Positions 34,307-42,763 of a DNA stretch of 46,256 bases are shown here, piece after piece. How positions within the stretch are numbered: position 1 is the stretch's first letter; every line of letters starts with the position of its first letter. Below the pieces are notes generated by a model that worked only from the letters and a program-made list of their open reading frames with translations, ran no database searches and was not told the origin of the DNA. The position numbers and the translations under genes are program-made. This stretch comes from Acidimicrobiaceae bacterium (lineage in GTDB: Bacteria > Actinomycetota > Acidimicrobiia > Acidimicrobiales > UBA8592): contig PAQG01000042.1 of NCBI GenBank assembly GCA_002709645.1, positions 1-46,256 of the forward strand. The letters run 5' to 3'.

Positions 34307-35841
34307 ACCTGTCGTCCCGAACCCCAGAAAACTGACCGGATAGTGTTTTTTTCAATCTTACCAACAGTATTTTTAGGCAATTCATCCCAAATCTCGATTC
34401 TCTCAGGGACTTTTATCGAAGTGAGCTCTGATTCCCCACAATATTCTTTAAGTTGATCGGCTGTTACCTCTATTCCATCTTTCAATGCGACTACTGCAAC
34501 TATGGCTTCTCCCCATTCTGAATCTGGAACTCCAATGACAGCTACTTCGAGAATAGCTTCATGCTTGTAAAGAACATTTTCAATTTCGGTAGGGGCTATA
34601 TTTAAGCCTCCTCTAATAATCAGATTCTTTTTCCGGTCAACTATGTAAATAAAACCATTTTCGTCAATTTCAGCAATATCTCCCGAATGCATCCATCCAT
34701 CTTTCAAAACTTCATTTGTTCTCTCGGAGTCACGAAAATACTCTTTCATAACATGTGTTCCTGCGAAAACCACTTCCCCACGTTCACCTTTTTCGACTTG
34801 ATTACCCTTTTCATTGATTACTTTTACATTGACCCCCATAGATGGTTGGCCACAAGATGCGAGTAATTCTGGGTTTGAAGATAAACCTAAACTATGATCC
34901 TCCTTCCTCAATAATGTCCCAATTGAAGCTATTTCAGCCATTCCGTAAAGTTGATTGAAGATAGATCCGAATCTAGATACAAGCTCCTTTAAACGTTCCG
35001 GCGAAATAGGTGACGATCCGTACCCCAAAGTTATGAGGGAATCCAACTTACCATCCTCTTCCTGGGGCAATTTATCCAATAACCGCATCAACTGGGTCGG
35101 CACGAGAAAGCTATGAGTGACTTTGTCTTCATCCACTTGCTTCGCAAATCCCGTAGGGTCAAAATTCCTGCTGTCTCTGAAACTAAGGGCGGCTCCGATA
35201 GTAATGCAGGGAACTATTGTTATATTGACACTTGAGTTGTGTGGTATTTGGACCAGATAGCGACTGTGACAATTAATTTCGTACTCAATGCAAGCCACTG
35301 TCGCATGTTGAAGTGCTCGACTATGATCAAAAAGGACGCCCTTTGGCTTTCCAGTCGTTCCACTTGTATAGACGATACAGAAATCATCATCGGGCTTAAT
35401 CGTGTCCAAAATCAAAGGGCATTCATCGCCGCAATCATTAAGCTCCTTCTCCCACATTTCAGTATCTATATTAAAAAGCTTCGCGCTCCCAATACCTACT
35501 AAATCTTCTAATTGCACCAAATGCTCGGTGTCGGTAATAACAACAGAAGGTTCACAATTATCAAAGATTTGCTGCATTTCTGTTGGCCCTAATCGAAAGT
35601 TAAGACCGACGTAAACTAACGCCGATTTAGAAATCCCACTGATTAGCTCAAGTACTTCTGACCTATTTGGTAGAAGAACAGCAACCCGATCCCCTCTCGA
35701 TAAATCGTTATTTATCAGTAAGTTTGCGATTCTATTACTTCGTTTATCTAACTCCTGATAAGTCATTGAAGTCTCGCCAAATAATGCCGGCGAATTTGGA
35801 TTTCTTATCGAATTTCTGCGGACTGCTAAACCTAGATTCAT
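34303..35841 (-). CDS. AMP-dependent acyl-CoA ligase
   Basis: 512-residue ANL ligase. P-loop IVYTSGTTGKPKG, LYGMAEIAS adenine motif, WMHSGDIAE hinge, DRKKNLIIRGGLNIAP and C-terminal Lys in NTVGKIEKN. Both ends overlap their neighbours by 4 bases (34303-34306 and 35838-35841), so it is translationally coupled between DUF35 and the thiolase-fold protein. It likely makes the CoA ester consumed by that pair. Confidence 0.92.
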   Translation of the reverse strand: MNLGLAVRRNSIRNPNSPALFGETSMTYQELDKRSNRIANLLINNDLSRGDRVAVLLPNRSEVLELISGISKSALVYVGLNFRLGPTEMQQIFDNCEPSVVITDTEHLVQLEDLVGIGSAKLFNIDTEMWEKELNDCGDECPLILDTIKPDDDFCIVYTSGTTGKPKGVLFDHSRALQHATVACIEYEINCHSRYLVQIPHNSSVNITIVPCITIGAALSFRDSRNFDPTGFAKQVDEDKVTHSFLVPTQLMRLLDKLPQEEDGKLDSLITLGYGSSPISPERLKELVSRFGSIFNQLYGMAEIASIGTLLRKEDHSLGLSSNPELLASCGQPSMGVNVKVINEKGNQVEKGERGEVVFAGTHVMKEYFRDSERTNEVLKDGWMHSGDIAEIDENGFIYIVDRKKNLIIRGGLNIAPTEIENVLYKHEAILEVAVIGVPDSEWGEAIVAVVALKDGIEVTADQLKEYCGESELTSIKVPERIEIWDELPKNTVGKIEKNTIRSVFWGSGRQV

Positions 35842-36233
35842 TTTTTTGCTCTTCTAGGTTGGAAGAAAGGCATAGTTCGTTCAGCATGTTTTTCAAATAT
35901 AACCTCTACTTCTAAACCCACGGAAATCTCATCAATCTCACAATTCAATAATTGAGAGTACATTTTCCACCCTTCTTCTAAATCAACGTCAACGACAATA
36001 TAAGGATTAGGGAAACCATCACCCATCGGCCTATGTATGACGGTGTAACTATAGATTTTTCCATTCCCATTACTTTCCTCATAAATCCAATCAGAGGATT
36101 GACAATCAGGACATACAACTTGTGGAGAAAAGAAATTGTTACCGCATAGGTTGCAAACAGGTCTTACGAGTTTTTTTCTTTCAATATTTTCCCAGAATTC
36201 GCTTGTCAACGTATCTGCATTGTTTTCACTCAC
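35838..36233 (-). CDS. DUF35 OB-fold protein with zinc ribbon
   Basis: 131 residues. The N-terminal rubredoxin-like zinc ribbon has two Cys pairs, CNLCG and CPDCQ, near 27-44, followed by a C-terminal OB-fold (GKIYSYTVIHRPMGDG, EEISVGLEVEVIFE-type strands). These proteins bind thiolase-fold partners and are thought to help CoA-substrate binding. It overlaps the duplicated-protein gene upstream and the ligase downstream by 4 bases each, in the order duplicated protein - DUF35 - ligase - thiolase-fold. Confidence 0.9.
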   Translation of the reverse strand: MSENNADTLTSEFWENIERKKLVRPVCNLCGNNFFSPQVVCPDCQSSDWIYEESNGNGKIYSYTVIHRPMGDGFPNPYIVVDVDLEEGWKMYSQLLNCEIDEISVGLEVEVIFEKHAERTMPFFQPRRAKK

Positions 36234-37102
36234 TCATTAACCTCTTCGAGAAGCTTGAATGCAGCTTCTCGAACTGTCATTCCAATTTCCACGCCACGCT
36301 CCGCAGCAATATCATTGCATGCGCTAATTGTTCCTTCTTCGAATGCCTTAAACGCATCACCAACCGGCGCACTCCAGGCATCACAGCACGCACCAGCTAA
36401 TCCATGCTCTTGAGTTGTTTCTAACCCGGCAATTCCTGCATTATTTTTGCTCATACCTCCATCGGAGCAAATAAATCCATGCGGCGAGACCTCTAATAAA
36501 AATTTTGCACCAGAACGTCCAGTGTGGCCAGCAGTTACAAGAACATTTTTATTGTCTTCAGGTAATGCGAAAACTATTGAATCTGTCACGATTATTTCCC
36601 GCCCTGTATCCGAAATAGCTACGGATTCACGCCGTATTTTTGTTCCAGCTGAAATGTCACCTGGATCATTCTCTAATAAAATCTTCGCAGACTCCGCTAC
36701 AGACATTCCTTCTTCAACTCCCGCTCTTTCAGCGAGAATATTCACCCTTGATATGATCCCTGTCTCATAAAGATCCATACCATTTCCAAGTTCTGCAGAC
36801 ATTCCCGCTGCTGCGGCAGCAGGAATACCTATTGCTTCCAAATACCATAACCCTGCAATACCCGCCCCATCCTTACCTATACAGCCATCATGGGCGATAA
36901 CTGCCCGAGGACGATGCGGAGCCATAAGCCGCGCCGGCAGAACACCCAAGTACGAAGAAGGGACCACCACATCCCTATTCGAATTTCTTCCATCAACATA
37001 CCGCGCCGAATCCATAGCCACAATCCTTCCTTCAGGACTGTTAAATACCACATCGTGAGGGTGGTCTGATTCTTCATTTAATAAAGGGGCTTCTTCAACC
37101 AT
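36230..37102 (-). CDS. Uncharacterised internally duplicated protein (copy 2)
   Basis: 290 residues, paralog of 15653-16498, family not recognised. Repeat 1 has IVAMDS, SSYLGVLPARL, PRAVIAHDGCIGKDGAGIAG, then LWYLEAIGIPAA and LGNGMDLYETGIIS. Repeat 2 has IVTDSIVF, NVLVTAGHTGRSGAKFLL, HGFICSDGGMSKNNAGIAGL, then FEEGTISACN and GVEIGMTVREAAFKLLEE. Blocks shared with copy 1 include NVLVTAGHTGRS, GFICSDGG and AGLWYLEA. GAGGAAAC precedes the ATG. It starts a four-gene run with 4-base overlaps (DUF35, ligase, thiolase-fold protein). It carries an 18-residue acidic N-terminal extension relative to conserved sequence. Function unknown. Confidence 0.9.
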   Translation of the reverse strand: MVEEAPLLNEESDHPHDVVFNSPEGRIVAMDSARYVDGRNSNRDVVVPSSYLGVLPARLMAPHRPRAVIAHDGCIGKDGAGIAGLWYLEAIGIPAAAAAGMSAELGNGMDLYETGIISRVNILAERAGVEEGMSVAESAKILLENDPGDISAGTKIRRESVAISDTGREIIVTDSIVFALPEDNKNVLVTAGHTGRSGAKFLLEVSPHGFICSDGGMSKNNAGIAGLETTQEHGLAGACCDAWSAPVGDAFKAFEEGTISACNDIAAERGVEIGMTVREAAFKLLEEVNE

Positions 37103-37150
37103 GTTTCCTCACTTACGATGTTTAATTTTTCTCTAACCAAGTTTCCCTAT

Positions 37151-38359
37151 CTATGTTTCTCGTTTAAAGACAACAGGATATTTTCCAAAATACGGCCTAG
37201 TAGTTGAATCATCCATTTCTGGAGGATTATCAGGGTCAGGACTGCATCCATTAAGAAATAACGTCTGCACAGCGACCGGGACAAGACCAAATAGGTGATC
37301 CTCTTCCGTAGAGTCAGTATCAAATACAAGACCTGCTGCTAGGTCTTGACCTATACAGGCGTGCATGCCTTGACCAAAACTTAATCCCCAAGGCTGAACT
37401 CCTTGCGGAAGTTCCCGTTTCGGATTGAAATCTTCTGCATCATCACCGAAAGAGGCCTTGTCTCTATTGACAGTCTCTAGGTCAATAATCACTTTGTCAC
37501 CTTTTGAAATTTTTATACCGGATGTAAGTTCTACATCCTCATTTGCCCAACGTGCAGAAGTCGGCGAAGAGGGTTGTAAACGGATTGTTTCATGAGTAGC
37601 TTTTTGGAGAAAAACCTTATCGCTGTAAGCCCTTTCCTCATCTTCAGGATGTTTCTCTAACCATTTGAAAATATTATGAATAACTCGGGTTAAAGCAGTT
37701 GCGGAAGTATGTGCTCCGGCCAGTAAATAAAACGCTATTTCACGACGAAGTGACTCTCTATTCATCGGAACTTTATCTTGATTTCGTAAAAGAACTAGGA
37801 GAACGTCACGGGGCAATTCTTCTTCTTCTATCTCACCTTTCTCAAATCTTTTAAGCATTTCTTCACGAAGAATTATTCCTGGTTCAAGAAATTCTCTATC
37901 GAAAGCTTCAAGTTTTTCCTGCACTTCCTGACGTTTAGCTTCAACATCACCTGTATGAAAAGCCAGCGTGGCACCTTCAATGAAAGTCGTAAGGTAATCA
38001 TAAAGCCTACTCGTCTCTTCATATGTCCCTAGGGGGCGATCAACACCCGCTGTTAGCGCAGCTAGATTCATCATTAATTGATGCCCAAAGTCAACTAGTT
38101 CTGCTCCACCTTTCTCAATATAAGGATCAACCGTCTCCTGAATTATCTCAGGAAACATTTCCCTTTCATATTCGTAAAACGTATCTCGTCGAAATAGTCG
38201 ATTCTCTAAACGGCGCCTTTGACGATGATCATCACCATGAAGATTTATTAAAACATCTTCCATTACAACCTCGCCCGCATCATATAGGGCCTGCCTAAGT
38301 TGTTTGTGCCTGTAGACCTCTCGAGCATCTGCTGGAGTAGTTATTAAAATTTCTGCCAT
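37151..38359 (-). CDS. Cytochrome P450 (B)
   Basis: 402 residues. C-helix HRQRRRLENRLFRR, K-helix HETIRLQ (ExxR) and haem loop FGQGMHACIG with Cys335. I-helix AGAHTSA keeps the Thr but has His in place of the acidic residue. It is closely similar to P450 C just upstream (shared RRRLENRLFRR, REI-FYL-AGAH and C-terminal YPVxF), so the pair arose by tandem duplication. The 47-base gap to each neighbour and common strand suggest one operon with C and the duplicated protein. Confidence 0.92.
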   Translation of the reverse strand: MAEILITTPADAREVYRHKQLRQALYDAGEVVMEDVLINLHGDDHRQRRRLENRLFRRDTFYEYEREMFPEIIQETVDPYIEKGGAELVDFGHQLMMNLAALTAGVDRPLGTYEETSRLYDYLTTFIEGATLAFHTGDVEAKRQEVQEKLEAFDREFLEPGIILREEMLKRFEKGEIEEEELPRDVLLVLLRNQDKVPMNRESLRREIAFYLLAGAHTSATALTRVIHNIFKWLEKHPEDEERAYSDKVFLQKATHETIRLQPSSPTSARWANEDVELTSGIKISKGDKVIIDLETVNRDKASFGDDAEDFNPKRELPQGVQPWGLSFGQGMHACIGQDLAAGLVFDTDSTEEDHLFGLVPVAVQTLFLNGCSPDPDNPPEMDDSTTRPYFGKYPVVFKRET

Positions 38360-38406
38360 TTACTTCCCTTTGTCTGCTATTAGCTTGATAAATAGTGCGA
38401 TGTTTG

Positions 38407-39624
38407 TCAATTCACGAATAACACTGGATAACTACTAAAGTGTTTTCTTTCAGAATTTGGGTCCAACAACGGCGGTCGAGCTGGATCTCTCTGCCCGCCT
38501 GCGGATAGAAACGCATGAACCATTATTGCTACGGTTCCGTATAGTGCCTGTTCGCTCGGCCTATTTTCGTCAATTTCAAGTCCCCCATCTAATTCCGCTC
38601 CAACACATGCGTGGCTTCCTGCACCAAAACTCATTCCCCATCGAGCTATTCCTTCCGATACGTATCGGTGAGGGTCGTATAGTCTGGCGGTCGTACCAAA
38701 TGCAGTTTCATCTTGATTAGCGGCCAAAAGGTCTAATGTCACCTCTGAGCCAGAAGGTAGCAAAGTGCCATCAGATAATTCAATATCAGACAGTGGAGTT
38801 CTCATCGCTACCGGACTCGCTGGGTGAAGTCTAAGCGATTCATGCATGCATCGTTGCACAAATGCAAGGTCACTTCGAGCTAATTCTAAATCTTCTGGGC
38901 TAGTCTCTCCCCAGGCAAAGAGGTCGTCAACTGTGTGTGTAAAAGCATTCGCTGTTGAATGCGCTCCCGCTTGCAGATAGAAACAGATTTCTCTAAAAGT
39001 TACTTCCTCAGGTAGCGCTAAACGGTCGGTATTTCTCAGCAGTGTCGTCAATACGTCTTTCGGTAGATCTTTTTCGTCCAATCTCTCAGAATTAAATTTA
39101 TGAATGAGTTCAATTCTTTTACTCCTACTTGGATTGTAGAAATCTTCCTTAAAGGTATCCATAGCTTCTATAACTTCCTGACGAACTTCATCTTTGTCTC
39201 GAGTTGAATGAAGTAGAGTTGCCCCCTCGCTGAATTTTTTAACTATGGCATACAGGCGTTCTGTTTGATCAGCGTCTCTTGGATCTTGATCAATTCCTGC
39301 AATGGTCGCTGTTAAGTTCATGGCACACCGGTAACCAATTACTGAAAGATCACCTGATCCTTCAGCTATAAATGGCCCCAAGGTAGCATCAATAGTTTTT
39401 CCGAGAATTTCATGCTCCCAATAGCTAAAGATTTCTCGCCTAAATAATCTATTCTCTAACCGCCTTCTTTCCCTATGCTCTATCCCATGAAGGTCTAGCA
39501 ATGTATCTGCCATTACAACTGCGCCTTCGCTGTAACCCGCTTGGCGCAATTCTTTAGAACGAAATGCTTCACGCACGTGCTGCCAACTGGTTAGGCGGAT
39601 TTTTTCTAAATTATCGTTGGCCAT
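38407..39624 (-). CDS. Cytochrome P450 (C)
   Basis: 405 residues from the ATG at 39624, which has GGAGGAAA upstream; an ATG at 39657 lacks this and would leave three bases to the divergent gene. HRERRRLENRLFRR, HESLRLHPASP (ExxR) and FGAGSHACVG with Cys340. I-helix AGAHSTA: His replaces the acidic residue and Ser takes the Thr position. Tandem paralog of P450 B. Divergent from the epoxide-hydrolase-like gene, an arrangement that suits oxidation to an epoxide followed by hydrolysis, though this is inference. Confidence 0.92.
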   Translation of the reverse strand: MANDNLEKIRLTSWQHVREAFRSKELRQAGYSEGAVVMADTLLDLHGIEHRERRRLENRLFRREIFSYWEHEILGKTIDATLGPFIAEGSGDLSVIGYRCAMNLTATIAGIDQDPRDADQTERLYAIVKKFSEGATLLHSTRDKDEVRQEVIEAMDTFKEDFYNPSRSKRIELIHKFNSERLDEKDLPKDVLTTLLRNTDRLALPEEVTFREICFYLQAGAHSTANAFTHTVDDLFAWGETSPEDLELARSDLAFVQRCMHESLRLHPASPVAMRTPLSDIELSDGTLLPSGSEVTLDLLAANQDETAFGTTARLYDPHRYVSEGIARWGMSFGAGSHACVGAELDGGLEIDENRPSEQALYGTVAIMVHAFLSAGGQRDPARPPLLDPNSERKHFSSYPVLFVN

Positions 39625-39660
39625 TTCATTTCCTCCATATTTCAGGATAGGTTCCAATCT

Positions 39661-40047
39661 ATGATCAAACCAGCTGAAATTATTGAGACTTTCTTCAAAG
39701 CTCTTTCTTCACGAGATTTAGAAAAAATTCTTTCATTTTTTGATCACCGTTCAACTTGGCAGAATGTACCCCATCCTCCAGCGAACGGAGTTGAAGAAAT
39801 ATCTGAAATGTTCAGAACCATAGTAGAACGAAGTTCAAAAATTCAATGGGATATAGTCACAGCTGCTTTTGACGATGATCGCGCATGGATAGAAAGAGTC
39901 GACCGTTTCTGGATAGACGAAGTTGAATACGCTGTTCGGTGTCACGGAGTTTTTGATTTTGACACTAAAAATTCAACTATTGTTTCGGTTCGGGATTATG
40001 TAGATCTTGGCGAATGGAGAGAAAGGCTTGGAGGAGCAAACCTATAA
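39661..40047 (+). CDS. Limonene-1,2-epoxide hydrolase-like protein
   Basis: 128 residues, NTF2-like cone fold. Catalytic residues of limonene epoxide hydrolase (Tyr53, Asn55, Arg99, Asp101, Asp132) align here with a constant offset of 20: Trp33, Asn35 (WQNVP), Arg79 and Asp81 (ERVDRF) and Asp112 (RDYVD). All match except the Tyr, which is Trp. Such enzymes add water to an epoxide in one step. Only 36 bases separate its ATG from that of P450 C on the other strand, so regulation is probably shared. Another SnoaL-like activity cannot be ruled out. Confidence 0.8.
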   Translation: MIKPAEIIETFFKALSSRDLEKILSFFDHRSTWQNVPHPPANGVEEISEMFRTIVERSSKIQWDIVTAAFDDDRAWIERVDRFWIDEVEYAVRCHGVFDFDTKNSTIVSVRDYVDLGEWRERLGGANL

Positions 40048-40063
40048 ATTCTTAATTGAATTT

Positions 40064-41416
40064 TCAATCGTACGCTTTATCCCAAGTCAGTATCTCTCCG
40101 GCCCAATTTCCGACTTTCCACCCCGGGATAGAGTTGTGTTCGGGCCATGATTCTTCCGTATTCACTCTTTTGCCTTTGGAAATTATCGACTCTATTTTGG
40201 CCTTGTCGTTAAGGACAGAAATATCATTAATTGGATCTCCATCTACAATCAGAAGATCTGCTAAACGTCCAACTTCAAGTGTTCCGAGTTGATCATCCAT
40301 TTGCATTACCCAAGCCCCATTCTTAGTCGCAGTTTCTATAGCCTCCACAGCGCTTAAGCCAAGAACTTCAACAAACACTTGTAATTCTCTTGCATGCCAG
40401 TGACCGTATGGGGTTAGAGCGAAACCACTTTCTGAGCCGGATACTATTCTCACTCCATTGTCATAGGCCTTACGAATCATTTTTGCTGTCTCTTCAATTT
40501 CTCCCCTAAAGATGTCTTCCATTCCAGGGCTGGCCCCGACTTTTCCGCCAAAATCAGCAAGGTTTGCTAGGAAGGTAAAGGTGGGACAAATTGATGTTCC
40601 ATTTTCTAAAACAGCTTCAAGGCCTTGTTCATCCATAAATGAAGCATGCAATATTAGGTCAACTCCTTCTTCTGCACAGACACGGACACTTTCCGCTCCA
40701 CGACAATGAGCCATTACAGGTATAGAAAGCTCATGTGCTGTTTCACATGCAGCCCTTAGCTCTTCTCTATTCCAAACCAGTAGCTCCCCTGGTTTCCCAG
40801 GGATCGACCCAGTTGCGTGAATCTTAATCCAATCAGCTCCGTACTTTATATGACGCCTAGTCCACTTAACTATTTCATCTTTAGAATTAACTACTTGTGC
40901 ATATCCAACCGTTCCATCGTCAGGAATTAATCGACCAGCTGTTCCGCCGACTGCTGTCAATAAGGCTTGAACTCCTGTTTTCATTCGAGGCCCTTCTATA
41001 ACGTTCGCATTAATTGCATCGCGTAATGCTGGCCCTATTCCATGCGCAGTATCTGGGTCAACAAAAGAGGTTACACCGGAGCGTAATATTTTCTTTAAAT
41101 TCTGTGATGCAACGAGAGCCACCATTATTGGATCACGATGAAAAAAAAGTTCATCATTTGATTGGACGTCATCAAAAGAACAGTGAAGATGTGAGTCAAT
41201 CAAACCAGGCATAACTGATTTACCTTCTGCATTTATTTCAACAAGTTCCTCAAGAGCAATACCTTCCTCCTTACAGAATTCATTTGCTTTTTTATCTGCA
41301 TTCTCGCCCAGAGCTACAATCTCACCGTTGCTAATAAAGATATGGTGATTCGGAATAGGTTCTGAACCAGTTCCATCAATAAGTGTTCCGCCAGAAATCA
41401 GCAAGTTTTCCTTCAT
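40064..41416 (-). CDS. Amidohydrolase (imidazolonepropionase / prolidase-like)
   Basis: 450 residues, composite amidohydrolase fold. The metal motif MPGLIDSHLHCSFDD is near 69-83, the carboxylated Lys lies in WIKIHATGSIPG, further His ligands are in MAHCRG and LHASFMDEQ, and the Asp/Ser position reads VSGSESGF. The C-terminal beta-sandwich ends with LEVGRLADLLIVDGDP. Members hydrolyse cyclic amides, dipeptides or organophosphates. No Shine-Dalgarno is seen before the ATG. Convergent with the epoxide-hydrolase-like gene, divergent from the Dabb gene. Confidence 0.88.
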   Translation of the reverse strand: MKENLLISGGTLIDGTGSEPIPNHHIFISNGEIVALGENADKKANEFCKEEGIALEELVEINAEGKSVMPGLIDSHLHCSFDDVQSNDELFFHRDPIMVALVASQNLKKILRSGVTSFVDPDTAHGIGPALRDAINANVIEGPRMKTGVQALLTAVGGTAGRLIPDDGTVGYAQVVNSKDEIVKWTRRHIKYGADWIKIHATGSIPGKPGELLVWNREELRAACETAHELSIPVMAHCRGAESVRVCAEEGVDLILHASFMDEQGLEAVLENGTSICPTFTFLANLADFGGKVGASPGMEDIFRGEIEETAKMIRKAYDNGVRIVSGSESGFALTPYGHWHARELQVFVEVLGLSAVEAIETATKNGAWVMQMDDQLGTLEVGRLADLLIVDGDPINDISVLNDKAKIESIISKGKRVNTEESWPEHNSIPGWKVGNWAGEILTWDKAYD

Positions 41417-41459
41417 AGGACTAGGTTAGAGGAGAACAAGGGTAAACGGAAGGGATACG

Positions 41460-41753
41460 ATGATACGACATTGTGTTTTGTTAAAATTTTCACCAGAAAC
41501 ATCTGACCAAGAACGAGAGAGTGCAATTCAAGGAATTCGAGAGTTGCCAGAGCATATTCCGGAAATAGCCTCCTACACAGTGGGCTTTGACGCTGATTTA
41601 CGCGATGATAATTTTGACTTAGCTGTTGTCGGCGACTTTAATTCTTCTGAAGATTACCTTATTTATGCTTCTCACCCGAAACATCTGGAGGTAATCTCTA
41701 ATTTACTTGCTCCGTTTTTAGAAAATCGAAGCGCTGTTCAATATTATTTGTGA
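41460..41753 (+). CDS. Dabb (stress-responsive A/B barrel) family protein
   Basis: 97 residues starting MIRHCVLLKFSPET, the typical opening of the dimeric alpha-beta barrel Dabb family, with IASYTVGFDAD and YASHPKHLEVISNLLAPFLENR later. Relatives include olivetolic acid cyclase and small stress proteins; in catabolic clusters they may act as cyclases or isomerases. GAAGGG precedes the ATG. First in a plus-strand run: Dabb - ferredoxin - SDR - F420 enzyme. Confidence 0.88.
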   Translation: MIRHCVLLKFSPETSDQERESAIQGIRELPEHIPEIASYTVGFDADLRDDNFDLAVVGDFNSSEDYLIYASHPKHLEVISNLLAPFLENRSAVQYYL

Positions 41754-41759
41754 GGTTTA

Positions 41760-41975
41760 ATGAGTTTCCGATTAGAAATCGAGAGCGATGATTGCATGAG
41801 CTCAGGTAAGTGTGTTGCAGATTATCCAAATGTTTTTGAATTTGATGACGAGGAATTAGCAAAGCTCACCTCCGAGGCAACGTTATCTGATGACGAAATT
41901 ATTCGAGTTGCTCGAAACTGTCCTAGTCGAGCGATACTGGTCTTTGACGAAAATGGAGATAAAGTCCAAACTTAA
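41760..41975 (+). CDS. [3Fe-4S] ferredoxin
   Basis: 71 residues with Cys12, Cys18 and Cys54 (CMSSGKC, NCPSRAI), the C-x5-C ... C-P arrangement of P450-linked ferredoxins. It is acidic and lies six bases after the Dabb gene. A second ferredoxin for the three P450s in the window is a reasonable reading: it could serve P450 B and C, which have no adjacent ferredoxin of their own. Confidence 0.92.
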   Translation: MSFRLEIESDDCMSSGKCVADYPNVFEFDDEELAKLTSEATLSDDEIIRVARNCPSRAILVFDENGDKVQT

Positions 41976-41989
41976 AATGTGGAGGTGGC

Positions 41990-42763
41990 ATGAAATCTTT
42001 AATCGTTACAGGTGGAGGAGCTGGTTTAGGCAGAACAATTGCTGAACAAGCGAGTACAGTTGGATACCGAGTCGGAATTTTGGATGTAAATGAGGAATTA
42101 GCAGTTAAAGCCTCGAGTTCAATAGAGAACTCTGTACCTTTAGTCGCATCTGTTACCTCTTATGATGAAATCTCGGATGCATTAGCGACATTCGGAGAAT
42201 CTCCAGATGTCTGGATCAACAATGCGGGCATTGTCCGATTTGCTCCACTACTAGATTTGTCAATCGATGATTGGAAAAGTGTTGTAGATGTCAATCTTAC
42301 TGGAACTTTCCTCTGCTCATCTTTGGTTGCAAAAGCAATGATTGATAAAGGCGGCGGTTCTATCGTCAACATAACCTCAATAAATGGAATCTCGGCTGGA
42401 ACAAATTCCGGCGCATACGGTTCTACCAAATCAGCAATATCTCTACTCACACAACAAATGTCGCTTGAATGGGGTCAATACGGTATTCGAGTGAATGCGG
42501 TAGCTCCCGGTTTAATTGATGGCGGAATGTCTGCACCAATATACGCAGACCCTCAATTCAGGAAGTTACGGACAGAGAAAGTCCCAACGGGACGACTCGG
42601 GAGCGAAATAGATGTTGCTAATGCAGTTCTTTTTCTATCGTCTGATGAAGCTAGCTACATTACAGGACACGAACTTGTAGTTGATGGCGGAATTATCAAT
42701 TCAATTATCGCGAATCTTCCAAGGCCTTCTAGCGTTGATACTGTTGGAATTGATGAACACTAA
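41990..42763 (+). CDS. Short-chain dehydrogenase/reductase (SDR), paralog of the one at 4922
   Basis: 257 residues: TGGGAGLG at 7-14, NNAG 77-80, Ser130, Tyr143 and Lys147 (YGSTK) and LVVDGGI. After the VDGG motif is a tail of about 25 residues with NLPRPSS, comparable to LLQRPDD in the SDR at 4922-5644. GGAGGTG precedes the ATG. Its last 11 bases overlap the start of the F420 enzyme. Confidence 0.92.
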   Translation: MKSLIVTGGGAGLGRTIAEQASTVGYRVGILDVNEELAVKASSSIENSVPLVASVTSYDEISDALATFGESPDVWINNAGIVRFAPLLDLSIDDWKSVVDVNLTGTFLCSSLVAKAMIDKGGGSIVNITSINGISAGTNSGAYGSTKSAISLLTQQMSLEWGQYGIRVNAVAPGLIDGGMSAPIYADPQFRKLRTEKVPTGRLGSEIDVANAVLFLSSDEASYITGHELVVDGGIINSIIANLPRPSSVDTVGIDEH

